From the NCBI GenBank assembly GCA_963801715.1, contig CAWDGB010000001.1, forward strand, positions 1 to 64,000: a stretch of DNA of 64,000 bases, written 5' to 3'. A program made the position numbers and the translations under genes. The notes below the pieces were generated by a model that worked only from the letters and a program-made list of their open reading frames with translations, did not search any database and was not told the origin of the DNA. Shown here piece by piece: positions 62,853-64,000 of the stretch (the first letter of the stretch is position 1; each line of letters begins with the position of its first letter). Origin of the DNA: CAVVJA01 sp963801715 (lineage in GTDB: Bacteria > Actinomycetota > Actinomycetes > Mycobacteriales > Jatrophihabitantaceae).

Positions 62853-63818
62853 ATGCTGATCAACACGAACACGCCCGCGGCCGGATCTCGGATCCTCGGC
62901 CTGGGTCACTACCAGCCGTCCAACGTGGTGACCAACGAAGACCTCGTCGCCCGCGGTGTCGACACCAACGACGCCTGGATCCGCTCTCGCGTGGGCGTTG
63001 CCAAGCGCCGTTTCGCTGATCCCGACGAGACCGTGGTCGACATGGCCGAAGCGGCGGCCAGCAAGGCACTCGCCGCGGGTGGAGTCGCGACGGGCGACGT
63101 GGACCTGGTGATCGTCGCTACGTGCACGATGCCATCCCCCGTACCGAGCGCCGCGCCGCAGCTCGCCCACCGGCTCGGTATCGAGGCGCCCGGTGCCTAT
63201 GACGTCAATTCCGGATGCTCGGGCTTTACGTACTCGCTGAACGTTGCATCCGCCGCAATACTGTCCGGCCAGGCGAGCAATGTGCTCGTTGTGGCCTCGG
63301 AGCGGTTCTCCGGATGGATGGACTTCGCCGACCGCAGCACGTGCGTGATCCTCGCCGATGGAGCGGGTGCAGCCGTGGTCGGACCGTCGGACGACGTGGG
63401 CATCGGCCCGGTCGTGTGGGGTAGCGACGGTGCCCTGTCAGACAAGGTGATCATCAACCCGGCAACCGGGTTCTTCGAGCAGGACGGCCAGTCGGTCTAC
63501 CGCTGGGCGACCACCCGAATGGCGCCGGTTGCTCGGGAAGCCTGCAAGCAGGCCGGAGTCGACCCGCAGGATCTGGCCGCCTTCGTCCCCCACCAAGCCA
63601 ATCTGCGGATCATCGACATGCTCGCCCAGAAGCTCGGCATCCCGTCCGACCGGGTGGCTCGCGACATCGTCGAGTCCGGCAATACGTCGGCCGCGACGAT
63701 TCCGCTCGCGCTGTCGAAAATGGTCGAACGCGGCGAGATTCCGTCCGGCTCACCCGTGCTGCTTCTCGGTTTCGGGTCTGGGCTGGCGTTCGCCGGTCAG
63801 GTTGTGATTGCTCCATGA
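62853..63818 (+). CDS. fabH: 3-oxoacyl-ACP synthase III
   Basis: A 321-residue ketosynthase III that condenses a short acyl-CoA with malonyl-ACP to start fatty-acid synthesis. The catalytic triad is clear: Cys in VNSGCSGFTYS, His in PHQANLRIIDML, Asn in ESGNTSAATIPLALS. Other motifs: ILGLGHYQPSNVVTNEDLV, RVGVAKRRF and ILADGAGAAVVG. The ATG at 62853 lies six bases past the fabD stop; there is room for in-frame upstream starts but they lie within fabD. The order fabD-fabH-acpP is that of Streptomyces rather than mycobacteria. Confidence 0.95.
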   Translation: MLINTNTPAAGSRILGLGHYQPSNVVTNEDLVARGVDTNDAWIRSRVGVAKRRFADPDETVVDMAEAAASKALAAGGVATGDVDLVIVATCTMPSPVPSAAPQLAHRLGIEAPGAYDVNSGCSGFTYSLNVASAAILSGQASNVLVVASERFSGWMDFADRSTCVILADGAGAAVVGPSDDVGIGPVVWGSDGALSDKVIINPATGFFEQDGQSVYRWATTRMAPVAREACKQAGVDPQDLAAFVPHQANLRIIDMLAQKLGIPSDRVARDIVESGNTSAATIPLALSKMVERGEIPSGSPVLLLGFGSGLAFAGQVVIAP

Positions 63819-63871
63819 CAACGCCGCTCACCATCCGGGGTGTGCGGATCAACAAGAAGGGAATGTGAACT

Positions 63872-64000
63872 GTGGCTGCCTCTGCCGACGAAGTCCGCGC
63901 CGGGCTCGCTGAGATCCTCAACGAAGTCGCCGACGTCGACGCCAGCGACGTCACCGACGACAAGTCGTTCACCGACGACCTTGACGTCGACTCGCTGTCA
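63872..64000 (+). CDS. acpP: Acyl carrier protein, 5' part
   Basis: The GTG at 63872 follows AAGAAGGGAATG and opens AASADEVRAGLAEILNEVAD, then DDKSFTDDLDVDSLS up to the window edge. This is the N-terminal half of acyl carrier protein; the DSL serine that accepts the 4'-phosphopantetheine is the last complete motif seen. It lies 53 bp downstream of fabH in the fatty-acid operon. A beta-ketoacyl-ACP synthase II gene is expected to follow outside the window. Confidence 0.92.
   Translation, partial: MAASADEVRAGLAEILNEVADVDASDVTDDKSFTDDLDVDSLS

Overview
The window is high-GC DNA from an actinobacterium. Its backbone keeps the gene order known from Mycobacterium tuberculosis around Rv2220-Rv2245: glnE, glnA2, panB, RNase H/phosphatase, zinc-ribbon protein, NIF3, SURF1, AhpE, DUF3052, aceE, PucR-type regulator, fabD. 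It differs from mycobacteria in having fabH between fabD and the acyl carrier protein gene, the arrangement seen in Streptomyces and many other actinomycetes. The genus cannot be named from the sequence alone.

Layout. 1-1030: remnants of a mobile element (broken excisionase, possible antirestriction fragment). 1032-12619: catabolic island. A TetR regulator with a palindromic operator faces a minus-strand operon SDR - cytochrome P450 - acyl-CoA dehydrogenase - acyl-CoA dehydrogenase - SMP-30 lactonase - enoyl-CoA hydratase. Next to it a Rieske oxygenase, a GntR/HutC regulator, a second SDR and a SnoaL-like protein share a palindromic operator. 12620-15438: gene graveyard (pieces of two flavoproteins and of a Dyp peroxidase) around an intact FAD-linked oxidase. 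15439-36204: housekeeping block with prpE, gnd, a PAP2 phosphatase, the nitrogen cluster glnA2 - amidotransferase - glnE, two L,D-transpeptidases, nadE, panB, a histone H1-like protein, RNase P RNA, a TSUP permease, RNase H/phosphatase, zinc-ribbon protein and NIF3. 36239-43119: a membrane-bound DUF2156 protein, then a three-gene module (DUF2130 coiled-coil protein, ParB-like protein, His-rich beta-grasp-like protein) behind a phased promoter-proximal repeat, then gene remnants, a P-loop kinase and a membrane protein.

43283-52170: an 8.9-kb integrative element in the 3' half of a tRNA-Val gene. It has a 39-bp exact core repeat at both ends, a tyrosine recombinase beside the tRNA, and three GCGGACT repeats with 11-bp period just inside both ends, which look like integrase arm sites. 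Its cargo is unusual: a SulP permease, a hemolysin III/PAQR membrane protein and a CorA-type channel, with fragments of an older integrase, a transposase and an SRPBCC protein. 52288-64000: SURF1, AhpE, DUF3052, aceE, an aldo/keto reductase, small enzymes, a PHP phosphoesterase, and the start of the fatty-acid synthesis operon (regulator, fabD, fabH, acpP).

About 17 genes carry single frameshifts, including the core gene aceE. Several sit in CG-repeat tracts, so many are probably sequencing or assembly indels, although the fragments in 12.6-15.4 kb and in the element look like true decay. The strongest candidates for something new are the DUF2130/ParB/beta-grasp module and the arm-site architecture and cargo of the tRNA-Val element.
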